Assembly: GCA_964017195.1 (NCBI GenBank)
Contig: OZ024898.1
Location: 3,607,482-3,671,481 of the forward strand
DNA from: Siderastrea radians
Lineage: Eukaryota; Cnidaria; Anthozoa; Scleractinia; Rhizangiidae
Length of the DNA: 64,000 nt
Reading direction: 5' to 3'
The notes below the pieces were generated by a model. The model was not told the origin of the DNA, made no database searches, and worked only from the letters and a program-made list of their open reading frames with translations. The position numbers were made by a program, and so were the translations under genes. This document shows positions 1 through 12,400 of this stretch, piece by piece; position 1 is the first letter of the stretch, and the number at the start of each line of letters is the position of its first letter.

Positions 1-7
1 TTTCAAA

Positions 8-473
8 ATGTCTTCCCCAGGTCCAAGGAAGGGGAAAAATAGACGAAAATCGAAGGGTAGAGGTGATCGAGGAAGGGGACGTGGAAATAATGGGCAAGAA
101 CAAATACCAACACCTGGAAGAAGCGGAGGTGCAGCGAGATATCCCGAGGAAAATGAAATTTTGAGCGAAGAGAAATCTGAAGGGGCAAGTTGTCCTGTTG
201 AAAAGACTGTACCGGATCAATCAAGTTCTTCAGCGGAAGAGAATCCAGTTTCAGGGCCAAGTCGTTCTCCTACGTCTAAAGAAAAGGTTTCAGCAGAACC
301 TAGGCCAGAAGAAAAGACTCAAAGTGTTGCAGAAGAGGGTGAACTTGAGAAACCAGAACCAAGTCATCCAGGTACTTCTAAAGGAAAGACTACAGCTAAA
401 GGAGGAAAAACAAAGCAACAACCAGCACCATCTCAGGGGAAACAACCTTCATCCTCTCCTGCTGGAACTAAAG
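8..473 (+). CDS. AGO: AGO copy 1 exon 1: RG-rich low-complexity N-terminus
   Basis: Encodes 155 codons plus one base. It opens with Lys/Arg-rich sequence and [10 protein letters not shown] near residue 18, then Pro/Ser/Glu/Lys-rich disorder. RG repeats like these are typical arginine-methylation and Tudor-docking sites in Argonaute/Piwi proteins (inference here). Donor is AAG|GTATTT. The frame stays open past the donor to 589. Confidence 0.85.
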
Positions 474-3400
474 GTATTTTCAGACGACATGATACTGAGT
501 CATTGCCTAGAGAATCCTGTCTGGGTCATGCGAGTGAAGAAGTATTTATTGCTCTCATCTGGGCATGCATTGATCACTTATTTGTGTAGCTAGTCAGTGA
601 TAAAAATGTACACAAGATAGATTATGTGTGCTGCTTACATTTTTTCATGTCTTTCAAGACTCGCACGAGCTGATAGTTTGTCTGGCAGACTAATTATCCT
701 TGTGTCCTTGTTTCTGCTAGACAAGCTATATGAGACATACAGTCATGTAGTTTAGATGAAAGTGCGCATTTGTTCGTCCAAGATCAGTCCAGAAAGTAAT
801 GCACAGGGCCTACAATGTACACTGAAAAGTTCAAACTTTGAAAGCACTTTCCAAAGTGAAGACACTTGAAAACACTGTTTTGTTGTAGATGGGTGCATAA
901 GCCATCTTTTTGATAATGCAGTATTGTGTCAACGGTTAATTAACAGTTATTCACCAAAGTGGAGGTGAACAGTGGTGGATGTGTGCTGAGCCACACACTC
1001 ACTTACTCACTCACTCACTCATCCTCTTCATGCCCAGTGGCACATATATACTGAAACCAGAGCCACACAATGGAGGTGAATATCTAGCACTCTTCACTGA
1101 CACTGAGGTGAATAAGAAATTGTTTTAGTATAATTACCAAACCAGTGGATAGGCAGCACCAAGTTGTTCTTTTTTCTGAGAAATGAGGAAAAATTCGCGT
1201 GAGAAATCCGGAAAAATACCAGGTGGTCAATAGGCAGATACTATCCTGAGTTTGAGTGGCCAATCAGAGCGCGTGAAAAACAATATCCACTGTTTTGGTA
1301 TATACTAAAAACAGATACTTTTGAAAATGGTGACACCATTTTCTGTTATTTTGGTGTGGATGGTAGACAGAAATTTCAAAAAAGATATCCCTTTACAGAC
1401 TGAAATATATTGACGTGAATAGGTGAAAAACCATACTTGTGTGACAAAACTATTTGTGACCTCTCGCGTAAAAACGTACACTAACGGCTTTCCGTTTTAG
1501 AACGGAATTCCGTTTACTAGCTGTTTGTTAGCCGTTCAGAATAAATTTGCACCCATTCAAACGGCTTGATCATCCGTTCAGTACAAACATCCATCTGTTT
1601 GAACGGCCTGGTCATCCGTTCAGAAAAAAAATTGCATCCGTTCGAACGGCTTGGTCATCCGTTCGGTACAAACATCCATCCGTTCAGGAAAACAAATAGC
1701 ATCTGGTTCGAACAACTTGCGCAATCTGTCGAACGGCTTGGATCATCCGTTCAGAAAAAAGTTAACCAGGTGTTAGAACATGTAGCGTCATCTGTTCATT
1801 GAAAAAATTCACGCATTCCGCATTCGTCCGTTCACTCATTCAATCTCTTGGCCGGCAAGTCTGACACAGATGAAACGAACAATTTTCCCTCCTAAAACTT
1901 TCGTAGATTCTAATTCTATATGGCTTGTTAGACCTTGAATTAAAAAGGAAAGGAGCAAAATGTTTTTCCCTTCGAGGTTTTCATTTCTTATCAGACAAAG
2001 AATCTGCAGACGTCCGCATGTAAACAATTCAATTTAAAACGAAGTCTGCCGAATAAGACAAGTCAAGCAAAGCTTTAATTTGCCGCATGTTTTTACCACC
2101 ACATCAACATCAATTTTAGAATTACCATCACAAGTTTGAGCTGCCCAAGAAACTCTAGCTGAAAACCAAAGGAACGAAATCTTTATAGAGATTTACTGTA
2201 CTTACAAATTACACGAAAAGATTTGCCTGCCCGACAGACGTTTGTTCGTTAGTTTGCACGCTACTACAAAATCAATGAAAGGAAAGGTTTCAATTTTCGC
2301 AAACTTTTAATACCAGGACTTTATTTCCGACATAGAGACGGATTTTTGTAGTCAATGACGCCGCTGAGAAGAAAACACAGGTCTATTGATATAAATTATA
2401 ATTTACGACTTGCGAACTGCTAACTAATTATAGGTGATGGTAAGAAGTCTATTGATATTATAATTCATGACTTGTTACCTGCTTACCAATTATAATTGAT
2501 TATGTAAACACAAGCTCCTGTGGGACATCGAAAAACAATTACACTTCATTTATCCAATAAAAACACTGTATTTTTGATCCGCGTAAACTTCAGTACCGCG
2601 TATAAAAGAACTCTGTTATAAAAGGTAATCGCACTTGCTTGCTCGCTACATCAGTTTACATAAAGTTGCTGTTTTGTAACTCTTACTTTATGCAAATTTG
2701 GAAAGATGGATGTATGTGTTTATTCAACCGAAAATTCCTTCATAATTATAACCGATTACGCGAAATCCGTGTAAATCGTAAACAGAAGTAATGATAAGCG
2801 TGGAATTACATTTTGACAATGCGTGAAGCTGCTAGAAAACAAAAAAGGTGCATAATTATTTGAGAATAGCGGCAATAAACACAACACGGCAAAGGTAAAC
2901 AATGACAAGTAACTGAAGTATAATGTATTTGACCCTTGAGTTTTGCTTCAGTATAAAACTCGGTGGTGAATGTTTTTATTTATGACGCGTTGATTTTCTC
3001 TTGCTCTTTCGCCGGGCCGTCCGTTGTCTTTGTCCGTTCTTCCGTTCATGCAAAGCTATCAATTGGTAATGAATTTTGTGCAGTTAAATGGTTCATGACT
3101 ATTATTCTTTCGAAATTATAAAATTATAAGCCGTGAGCCGTTCAGACGTTCATGGCTATCTGTTCAGGATGATAACCAAGCCGTAATCGGCCGTTCATGA
3201 CAAACCGTTCCAAATTATTATTAGCTGTTAAGCCGTTCGTGTCTACCCGTTCGAAATTTTTCATGAGCCATTCTGCCGTTCATGGCAAACCGTTCGGAAT
3301 TATCAGCAAGCCGTTTAGCCGTTCAGGTCTACCCGTTCGAAACTTTTTATGAGCCCTTCAGCCGTTCATGGCAACCGTTCAAATTATTAGTAACCCGTTC

Positions 3401-6400
3401 AGCCGTTCATATCTACCCGTTCAAAATTTTTCATGACTCGTTCACCCATTCATGTTAGCCGTTTGAAATACCTAATGACCCGTTCAGCCGTTCAATGGCA
3501 CCCGTTTCAAACAGCTTGGTGACCCGTTCGCGACCCGTTCGATAGCCGTGCGTTTCACCCATTTAACGGAAAGCCGTTAGTGTACGTTTTTGCGTGAGAG
3601 GTCACATTTTCCTGTATTTTTGGGTAAACAAAACCAGAGTCTTCTGAAAACACATTAGTGTGGACAGGACCTTTTGGGTGATATGTCAATTCTGTCTGAC
3701 CTCTGCCTCAGACAGTATTATTACATTTTCCCATTGGTTTCATAGTGACAGCTTTTGCAATTAGTAAATTGTCACACAATGTGGTTGCTTTGATCTGAAT
3801 CGCAACATTCTGATTTGCAATTACTGCCAACTGCTTGTTGGCCGTAATTATTGGTGTACAGTGTATATTGAACCTCACTGTGGTTTTTGATAATTGGATC
3901 ATCTTGACCCGTATTGTTTTATTCAGATGTTGTTACCTCATGGGTCCACTGACCACTTCTCAACTCTTGTTAACCATCTACCCACCAGCTGTTGTTTATT
4001 TAAACCTCTTACTTGTCAGTTGAACAAAACCCCAGAGGTATAGAACTGGTCCACATGTCCAAGAGTCAAAATTAGTGTATAATGTCTGTAATACATATTT
4101 GTCACGCCAAGTTATCTTACTTTTGTAGAGACAACACCAACACCTCCAAGCCAAGCTGCTAGTGCTTCTGGTGGAAGCACTGAACATGATGTGGACAAAC
4201 TGGCAACAAGGGTTGAATCCAGGTTGACTCTTAATACTGGAGGTATATGGTCAAACTTTATTAAATGTGTCCTTAAAATGTTCTGTGAAAAGCTAAAAAA
4301 GGTTTCTGCTAACTGTTTTTATAGTATAAATAATAACTGTAATTTGTCGTAAGCAGCTCAGCTCTTACAGCTGCACAGCTGTACAGTCAAGTATTTGTCA
4401 AGTGTGGTGTTTTGGGGTCACGTTATCTTTGGGCCATGGGCAGGCCTCTCAGCCTGAGCTTTTAAAGTCGTGTATAATTATGTGACATTTGTCATGCGAA
4501 GTAATATGTAGAGAAATTTGTAATTTGTAGAGAAAACACCAACACCTCCAGGCCAAGCTACTAGTGCTGCTGGTGCAAGCACTGAACAAGATGTGGACAA
4601 ACTGGCAAGAAGGCTTGGATCTGGCTTGACTACTGGAGGTATGGTCAACTTTTATTAAATGGTTTCCTTGAAACATTCTGTAAAAAGCTAAAAAACATTT
4701 CTGTTGATTGTTTATATACTATAAATAAAACTGCAAATTGCTTTAATTTGTCTTAAGTAGCGCAGCTGTACAGTTCCACATGCCCTATTTGTGGAGTATG
4801 GTGTTTTGGGGTCATGTCATCTTTGGGCTGTGGGCACGCCTCTCAACCTGAGCTTTTAAAACATTGCGTATAATTATGTGACAGCACTGAATAATGCTAT
4901 GTTCATGTTCTTTACATCAACATGGCAACTCATTACCAGGGTCTTTGCACTTGAGTTTAAAGCTGCAAATTTTCCTTGTTCCAGCCTTAATGAAAATTGT
5001 CCCCAACTAAATTTGAAATTTAAATTTTTTGAAAAGTCCATAGTAATCACTGCTGACCAGTTTAAGCATTTTAAATCGCTTGTCAATGGTATAATGTGGA
5101 ATAAAGCAACTTATTTAGCAGTGTTCCTACTCCTCACTGTGTGGTGGTGTAGTGGTTAGCGCGTTGGACTTCAAATATGAAGGTCCGTGGTTCAACGCCC
5201 AGTCCCTGCCATTGTGTTGTTTCCCAAGACAAGAAACTTTACCCCACATTGTCTCTCTACATCCAGGTTTATAAAATGGTTACCGGCAACATACTGCTGG
5301 AGGGTAACCCTGAACTGGACTAGTATCCCATCCAGGAGGGAGTAGCAATACTCTCAGTTGCTTCATGCTACAGAAACCGGGATAAGCTTCGGCTGTGTGG
5401 GCCTCCTTGGCTCATGTGCGACCTTACCTTACCCTACTTCTCCTCGCTTGATAAGATGGGAAACAACTACATGGTTATTCCCAGCATTATTTTTCTTAGG
5501 TTTCCTGTTATGGTTTTCTTTACCCATTTATACACTCGAGTAGAGAGAGATAATACAGAGTGAAGTCTCTTGTCTACAGAAACAGCATCAGTGATGGCAA
5601 AGCATAAAGTCTAGGCTGGAACTACTGTCCTTCAGTTTGTATTAATTCAGAGGTAGATTCAAGGAGGGGGGTGGTGGATTTGGTGGCTAGCCATTCCCCT
5701 CTTCAAGGTCGTTTAAGCTTGAAATTAAGAATGGGAACAAAACTATCACTGAGACGATTTTGTCTCCACCCTCCCCTCCCCCCTCAAAAATCCTGGATTG
5801 GACACTGGAACTATTTGTAATGACTAGTATGCCTGTGCAACATGTAATCTGAATTTTATTCATCATTTCTCAATCTTGAAACTTTCTTTGCCTGTTTAGA
5901 GCACACAGCCCGCCAAGCACAAAGAAATGGTGGTCCACGGCCCCCTAAAAGGCCTGACTATGGCACTGTTGGTCGGCCAATCAAGTTAAGAGCCAACTTT
6001 TTCCGTCTGAACATCTCACCACAGTTGACAGATCTGTACCACTATGATGTGGAAATAACTCCGAACAAGTGTCCTAAGGCAGTGAAAAGAGATGTTGTAA
6101 ATGAGATCATCAAGAAACACAAAAGTACAACATTCCAAGGTCATTCCCCTGCATTTGATGGGGAGAAGAATCTCTACAGTAGGATTAAACTTCCTCCAGT
6201 GAGTAAATAAAATTATTGTTAATTTTTTCTTTTTTAAGTGCATCTGAACATTGTATGGATTTTTGCATGGTATAGATTTTTATTATTAATTGTAATTGTT
6301 ATTATTTAATATTTTACTAGACAAGTGTGTCTAATGATTTCATAGTAAATACCAAGCAGAAGGCCAGAAAATTATTTTTTCTGATGTAGAAGGCAAATTA

Positions 6401-9400
6401 TACACACCTTTCTTTCAGTGTCTTTAGGGAGCAAGCCTAGGATAATGGCATACTGTTTGTGTCTAAAGTACCGTATTTTTTCGGTTATAAGGCGCACCAT
6501 TTTTTCTCAAAAGTCTATTTCTGTCGAAAATTATCGCCAAATTTGGGGTGCGTCTTATAGACGAATATTTTCCGGCAGCAAGTTCTAAAAATCTCGATTT
6601 TTCAGTATAATTACGCTATAAACAGAAACATTGTTGGTCGTTGACTTTTCTGCAACATTCCGCTTTAATGCAAGAACACTTAATTTTCTGCAACATCAAC
6701 ATTTCACTTAAATGCAAGAACGTTTAAAAGAAACTGAAGCGACAGAATGGTTTGAGAAACGACACGACAGAGCATTTTCAAAACAAAGCCATATTAGCAT
6801 ACAGTGCGTGGTTGAAAGCACATGCTCAGGAACATGATACTGTCATGCACTAAACCTCGAATATTCGACAAATGCAACATCTTTTTTGTTAGACAACATT
6901 GTTGGATGGTTCGAAAAAGGAAACCTACCCTCTTCATCCACCCAGTGACACTTTAATCCTAGGGAACACCTGTATCTTAAGTTTTTGAATCGTTTTAAAG
7001 ATGACTTTCAGGGCGAGTTTTACGCCATTCGCCATCAAAACTCAGAGCGTCAGTGAAACTTATTGCCATCGGCACCGCTTGTTCTCGGCAGTTTTCTGCT
7101 CTCAGTAAATTTTAGCATTCTTGCTGTGCGTTGGCAACTCAAAACAAATCAGCACTAACTGGAGATGTAAGGGAATTTCAGTGTGACATTTTCAGCTTTT
7201 GTTTATGTGTGACAATTTCGCTTTCATTAAATTAATGGAAACCCATGCACTTGTGTTTATAGTGCAAATGACTGTTATGCTATTGCTTACAATCTCGGTT
7301 TCAGTTAGCTCAATATCAGCGAATTCAGTTGCGACTGGAATAAACTTGTAATGAGAAACATTTTTTCCAGAGTTCGGGGTACGTCTTATAACTGAGTCTT
7401 TTAGTGATATTTTCAGTTTGAAAACTTTGCATGATTGAGTTGCGAAGTTTGGGGTGTGTCTTATAGCCGGGTGTGCCTTATAACCGAAAAGGTATGGTAC
7501 TCATAACCTTAGGACTTAATTAATCTGCATGTAACTGTTCAACAATCACTCCTCTTAAGAGTCTTAACAAGTACAGATGTAAATAAATAAGTAACTGTTA
7601 AAAATATTTTAGAAAAATTCATTTTGCTCTTTAATTAGAACTGAGTTTATTTTGGTCTTCTTTATTTTTATTCTAGGCTGAACTCAGTGTCACATTACCT
7701 GGTGAGGATGGAGGCAAGGACAGAGAATTCAAGGTGCATGTTTTATTTGCCTGGTGAAAATAGCAGGGCACCATACATGTACTTGATACAAAAGAATGAA
7801 CAGGTCTTAATTGGTGCATTCACAGCAAAGGTCTCTTTGCAGGTCAAAGGCCAATGCAAATGGAGCACCATATAAACGAAATGAGTGAATCTATGCAAGT
7901 TGCTTTGGTTGGTCATGTTATGTGCACATGCCCACATGAATATGGATGTACGACTTACATCGCCTTGGTATAAAGGTTTACCCTTCCTCTATTAAGCCCC
8001 CCTGGGAGACTAAGACCCTACTGCTGTGCCAAACTCAATTGATCGATATTAAATTTGACCTTAGCACCAGGCAGTAGCACGACTTGGTTTTAAAACATTG
8101 TGCTACACCTGTGCCAAACTCGATTCATAATTAACGACAAATTCATTAGAATACATTATTTTATTTGGATTTCAGTATTCCTACAACCGCTGGTCAGTGT
8201 TTTGTTTTTGGCAACAACTATTACTTCTTGTAATGGGATGATGGGCTTGGGCTTGATCCATTTCCCTTAAATGACATTTTGTTTTGTTTAAGGTCATTCC
8301 CCTGTATTGCATTACGCATCCTTACTGTGCACAATTTGTTGCGTCATTAGCGCGCGCTCACAGCACGCGCACGTCCAGGGAGTAATAGGTTTCCTATGAG
8401 GCTAAGCTTACCAGAGAAAAGAATAGTTATTTACTCTTAAACAAGCATGGGGTCACCTATTCTTTTTTCCAAATATTTTTGACCTACCACTCGTCACTCT
8501 TTTTGTTCAAAGAGTTAGAAAAAATCATATTATGTTCGAAAAAAATTTATCATTAGAAACGCGTTTGGCTTCAATCTGTATTTCCGTCTTTTTGTTGTTG
8601 TTTTTTTTTTCTAAAAAAGATGTTTACATGGGTATCAATTGATCCACTGTTACTGAAACCTTTAATCACATGTTCTGTCAGCTCCCCAGTGAACTAACAT
8701 CCCATCCAGGCGTGGGTTTCTTGAAAGCCCCGAGACTTTTCGGGCTGATTTGGGGCATGATAATTCACACTGTATCTTGTAAACAAAAAAGTTTCTAAGC
8801 ATGAAATTTGCTATAAGCTAAATATTTCTTATCTTAGAGACATCTTAAAATAACACATTAGTTTGTAGAATGAGCTCTTCACATTTTTACAAATGGCTGT
8901 TTGGGGCCGTAAACTTTTTGGGGTTTTCGAGAAACGCACGCCAGTTATGGAAACCCACAATGCCAGCTCACAGACATCCCTTTTACAATACTGATGCAGT
9001 AAACATTTTACTAAACCTCTGTCTTATCATTCCCACTTTCTTGTGCAGGTTAAGATCCAGTTTGCGGCATCAGTCAGTCTTGGCGAGTTGAGGAACTTCC
9101 TTATGGGTAAACAAAATGGAAAAAATGCACAAGATGCTGTCCAGGGATTAGACATTGTTGTGCGGCAGATACCATCATACCAGTTCACACCTGTTGGACG
9201 GTCATTCTTTCCTTTTGATAGACCTGGGAAACCCCTGGGGGAGGGGTGTGAGGTGCAGTTTGGTTTTTATCAGAGCATTAGGCACTCTGAATGGAAAGCT
9301 ATGCTGGTCAACATTGATGGTGAGATCTTGGTTTCTCGTTTGACTTCATTGCGTTTGTTAGCCTACACAAACAAAGGGAATTTAACATAAGGGTAGAGTG

Positions 9401-12400
9401 TTGATGACAAAAGAAAGGCTCCTCTCTAAGATGTTTAAGAGGCCAATGGGTCCTGTAAGAAGGACACCATGCTAGTAAAGACACCTTTTTCAGGACAGGC
9501 ACTTTTTTAACGAAGACACTTCTCTAATTAAAGACAGATCTCACTCTAAGATTGACAACACTTTCTGACCTAAGACAAACACCTTTCTGAGAGACACCTC
9601 TTTAAGGCAGTCGCCTTACACCCCTTTAAGACAAACACCTTTGTCACACAGACACCTTTCTAAGAAAGACACCTCTGTCTCTCAGACAGACACCACTTTA
9701 GGACAGACACCTCTTAAGACAGACACCTCTCTAAGATGGACACCTCTCTAGGACAGACACCACTCAGACAGACACCTCTTCTCAGAAAAACACTTCTAAG
9801 ACAGATGGCTTTCTAAATACACTGAGGCCCCTCGCTAAGACAGGCCCCTCGCAGGCAGATACCACTAAGGTGGACACCTCCCAAGATAGGCCTCTTATTC
9901 AACAGAAACCTCATTAAAAGTCAGACGCATCTCATAGTTGGATAACTGAGTGTCTAAGACAGAAAGTTCTCTGAGGCAGACAGCTCTTAAAAACAGACAC
10001 TTCTCTGAGACACACACCTTTCTGAGATGGATGTCTCTCTATGGCAATCACCTCTCTATGACAGACACCTACCTGAGACAGGCACATATCTGAGACAGAC
10101 GCATCTCATAGTTAGACACCTTTCTAAGACAGAAAGTTCTCTGAGACAGACAGCTCTTAAAAAGAGACACTTCTCTGAGATGGTCGTCTCTCTAAGGCAG
10201 TCACCTCTCTAGGACAGACACCTATCTGAGACAGACACATCCACCATTGGACACCTGTCTAAGACAGAAAGTTCTCTGAGACAGACACCTCTCTAAAACA
10301 GACACTTCTCTGAAACAGACATCTTTCTGAGATGGACATCTCTCTAAGGCAGTCACCTCTCTAGGACAGACACATCTCATAGCTGGACACCTGTCGAAGA
10401 CAGAAAGTTCTCTGAGACAGACACCTTTCTACAACAGACACTTCTCTGAGACAGACACCTTTCTGAGATGGACGTCTCGCTAAGGCAGTCACTTCTCTAG
10501 GACAGACACCTATTTAAGACAGACACATCTCATAGTTGATTGATTGATTGATTGATTGATTCACTTTTATTTGAATACGGACACCTGTCTAAGACAGAAA
10601 GTTCTCTAAGACAGACACCTCTCCAAGACAGACACATCTTTGAGTTGGACACCTCTCTAAGATAGACACTTTTCTGAGACAGACACCTCTCTGAGACAGA
10701 CACCTCTCTGAGACAGACACCTCTCTAAGACAAACACCTCTCTAAGGCCGACTTCATATTTGTAATGTACACCTCTCTAAGACAGACACCTCTCTGAGTT
10801 GGACACCTCTCTAAGACACATATCAGAGTTAGACACCTCTCTAAGACAGAAACCTGTCTAAGATTATAAGAAAACAGAGACCTAGGTAAGACCTCTTGCT
10901 ACGTCTGTTTCCTCTTAAATAGGATTCTTAGCTTGTTTACCATTTACACGGGCAAACCGGTCGGTTTACCGTTTGGGTCGGTTTGGGCAAATGGTAAGCA
11001 AATTTTGACTGGCGCTTACCATTTGCAGAAATCCCAGCCATTTACCAAAAAATTTGCACGACAGCGATGGCTAACGAGAAGGTCGCAAAACAAAAGCTTT
11101 GATTAACAAAACAACAACTCTACACGTGCATTATTTTTGGTATATTTCTTTGCCGTTCTGTGCACAACTACAACGTGAAATGACCAAATTCAACGTTTTG
11201 TGTAGAACGCAAACACAAGACGATGAATTTTCGTTTTTATAATAATAATAATATAATAGTAATAACTTTATTTACGAGTCAAGTGATCTAGCACCCTGTA
11301 AAGGCAGGGCCCTAATTGGGGACAGAGCTATTTTCTATACGCCGTCCTTACAAATTCAGCTCCTAGTAAATAATTCGACCGCATTTCAGGTTAAACGAGT
11401 CGGAATAATTGCCAGAAAGCTTCAAAGATTGTGAAGTCATTTCAAAAGTGACGTTTTCCTTCCCGTTAATTAATTGTTGTTGGGACAGAAAATGGCCAGG
11501 AGAGCCTGAAACTGGTATCAGAGATTAGGTTTGAACGAATGGTACACGAATTTCCGTTTGGAACATTCCGTCCGGAAAAACAGGACTACCTTTACGTTCC
11601 GTTGCTCCCGGAAATTTTCCACTGGAACGACCCGAAAAGTCGTGTATCATTTACTTTCCAACCGGAATTTCCGGAAACTTGTTGTAAACGGTAAACAACC
11701 TTAGTGTTCTGTTCTCGCACTTGTTGATATGACTTCTCTTTTATTTCAGTCTCTGCTAAGGGATTTTATAAGAGCCAGGATGTGATTGACTTCATGTGTG
11801 AAACCCTTGAGCTGCCTCGCCGCCAACTTGAAGACCGCAAAATTCAGATTGACAGAGGGAGGCTTGAGAAAGCCTTATCTGGTATTAATCATATTCACCC
11901 AGCATTTAAAATCTTAGCAATCAGATACATATGCTTTGAATACCACCATCCCAATGGAAAACTTTTTATAATCAAGCTATTGGAAACTCTTGTAGGTCAT
12001 GGCGGTTTGTGAGGTTTTGTGTTTAAGTGAGAATTCTGTTAGGTGGGAAGGATCGAATAGGAGGCCATAGCAGAGAGTTGTCGTTCTCAAGAAGCAAGTT
12101 TGCTGAAGAAGGGAACAAACTTGTAGGAGGGGTAAAAGAGAGAGGCTTAACAGAAAGAGGGATTAAATATGGAAAAGAGGCAGGTTGATGAAAGAGATAG
12201 AGGACATGTAAGGAATAAAACTAATTGTAACGAGAGAGGAAGAGAGAGTTTAAAAGGCAAGTGCTTAACACATTGACCCCTGAACCGCCCGTAACCGCCC
12301 TTCTTTAACCACGTCCCTTGTACCACTTGTGACGTCATCAGCGATTCAGTCAAACAGAGCAGAGAAAGACGCAAAAAACCGTGTAAGAAAATTCCAATGA

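Larger units (their letters stand above)
4129..4930 (+). repeat. 402-bp tandem duplication containing an AGO exon
   Basis: Two adjacent units begin at 4129 and 4531. Each starts with the phase 1-1 exon and continues into matching intron sequence (for example TCAA..TTTATTAAATG, then AAAAGCTAAAAAA). Copy 2 has a single unit. Confidence 0.85.

Noticed and set aside
9405..10870. Possible repeat protein (RHLSET-type frames)
   Set aside because: A 17-bp unit cannot keep a frame; the array lies inside an AGO intron.
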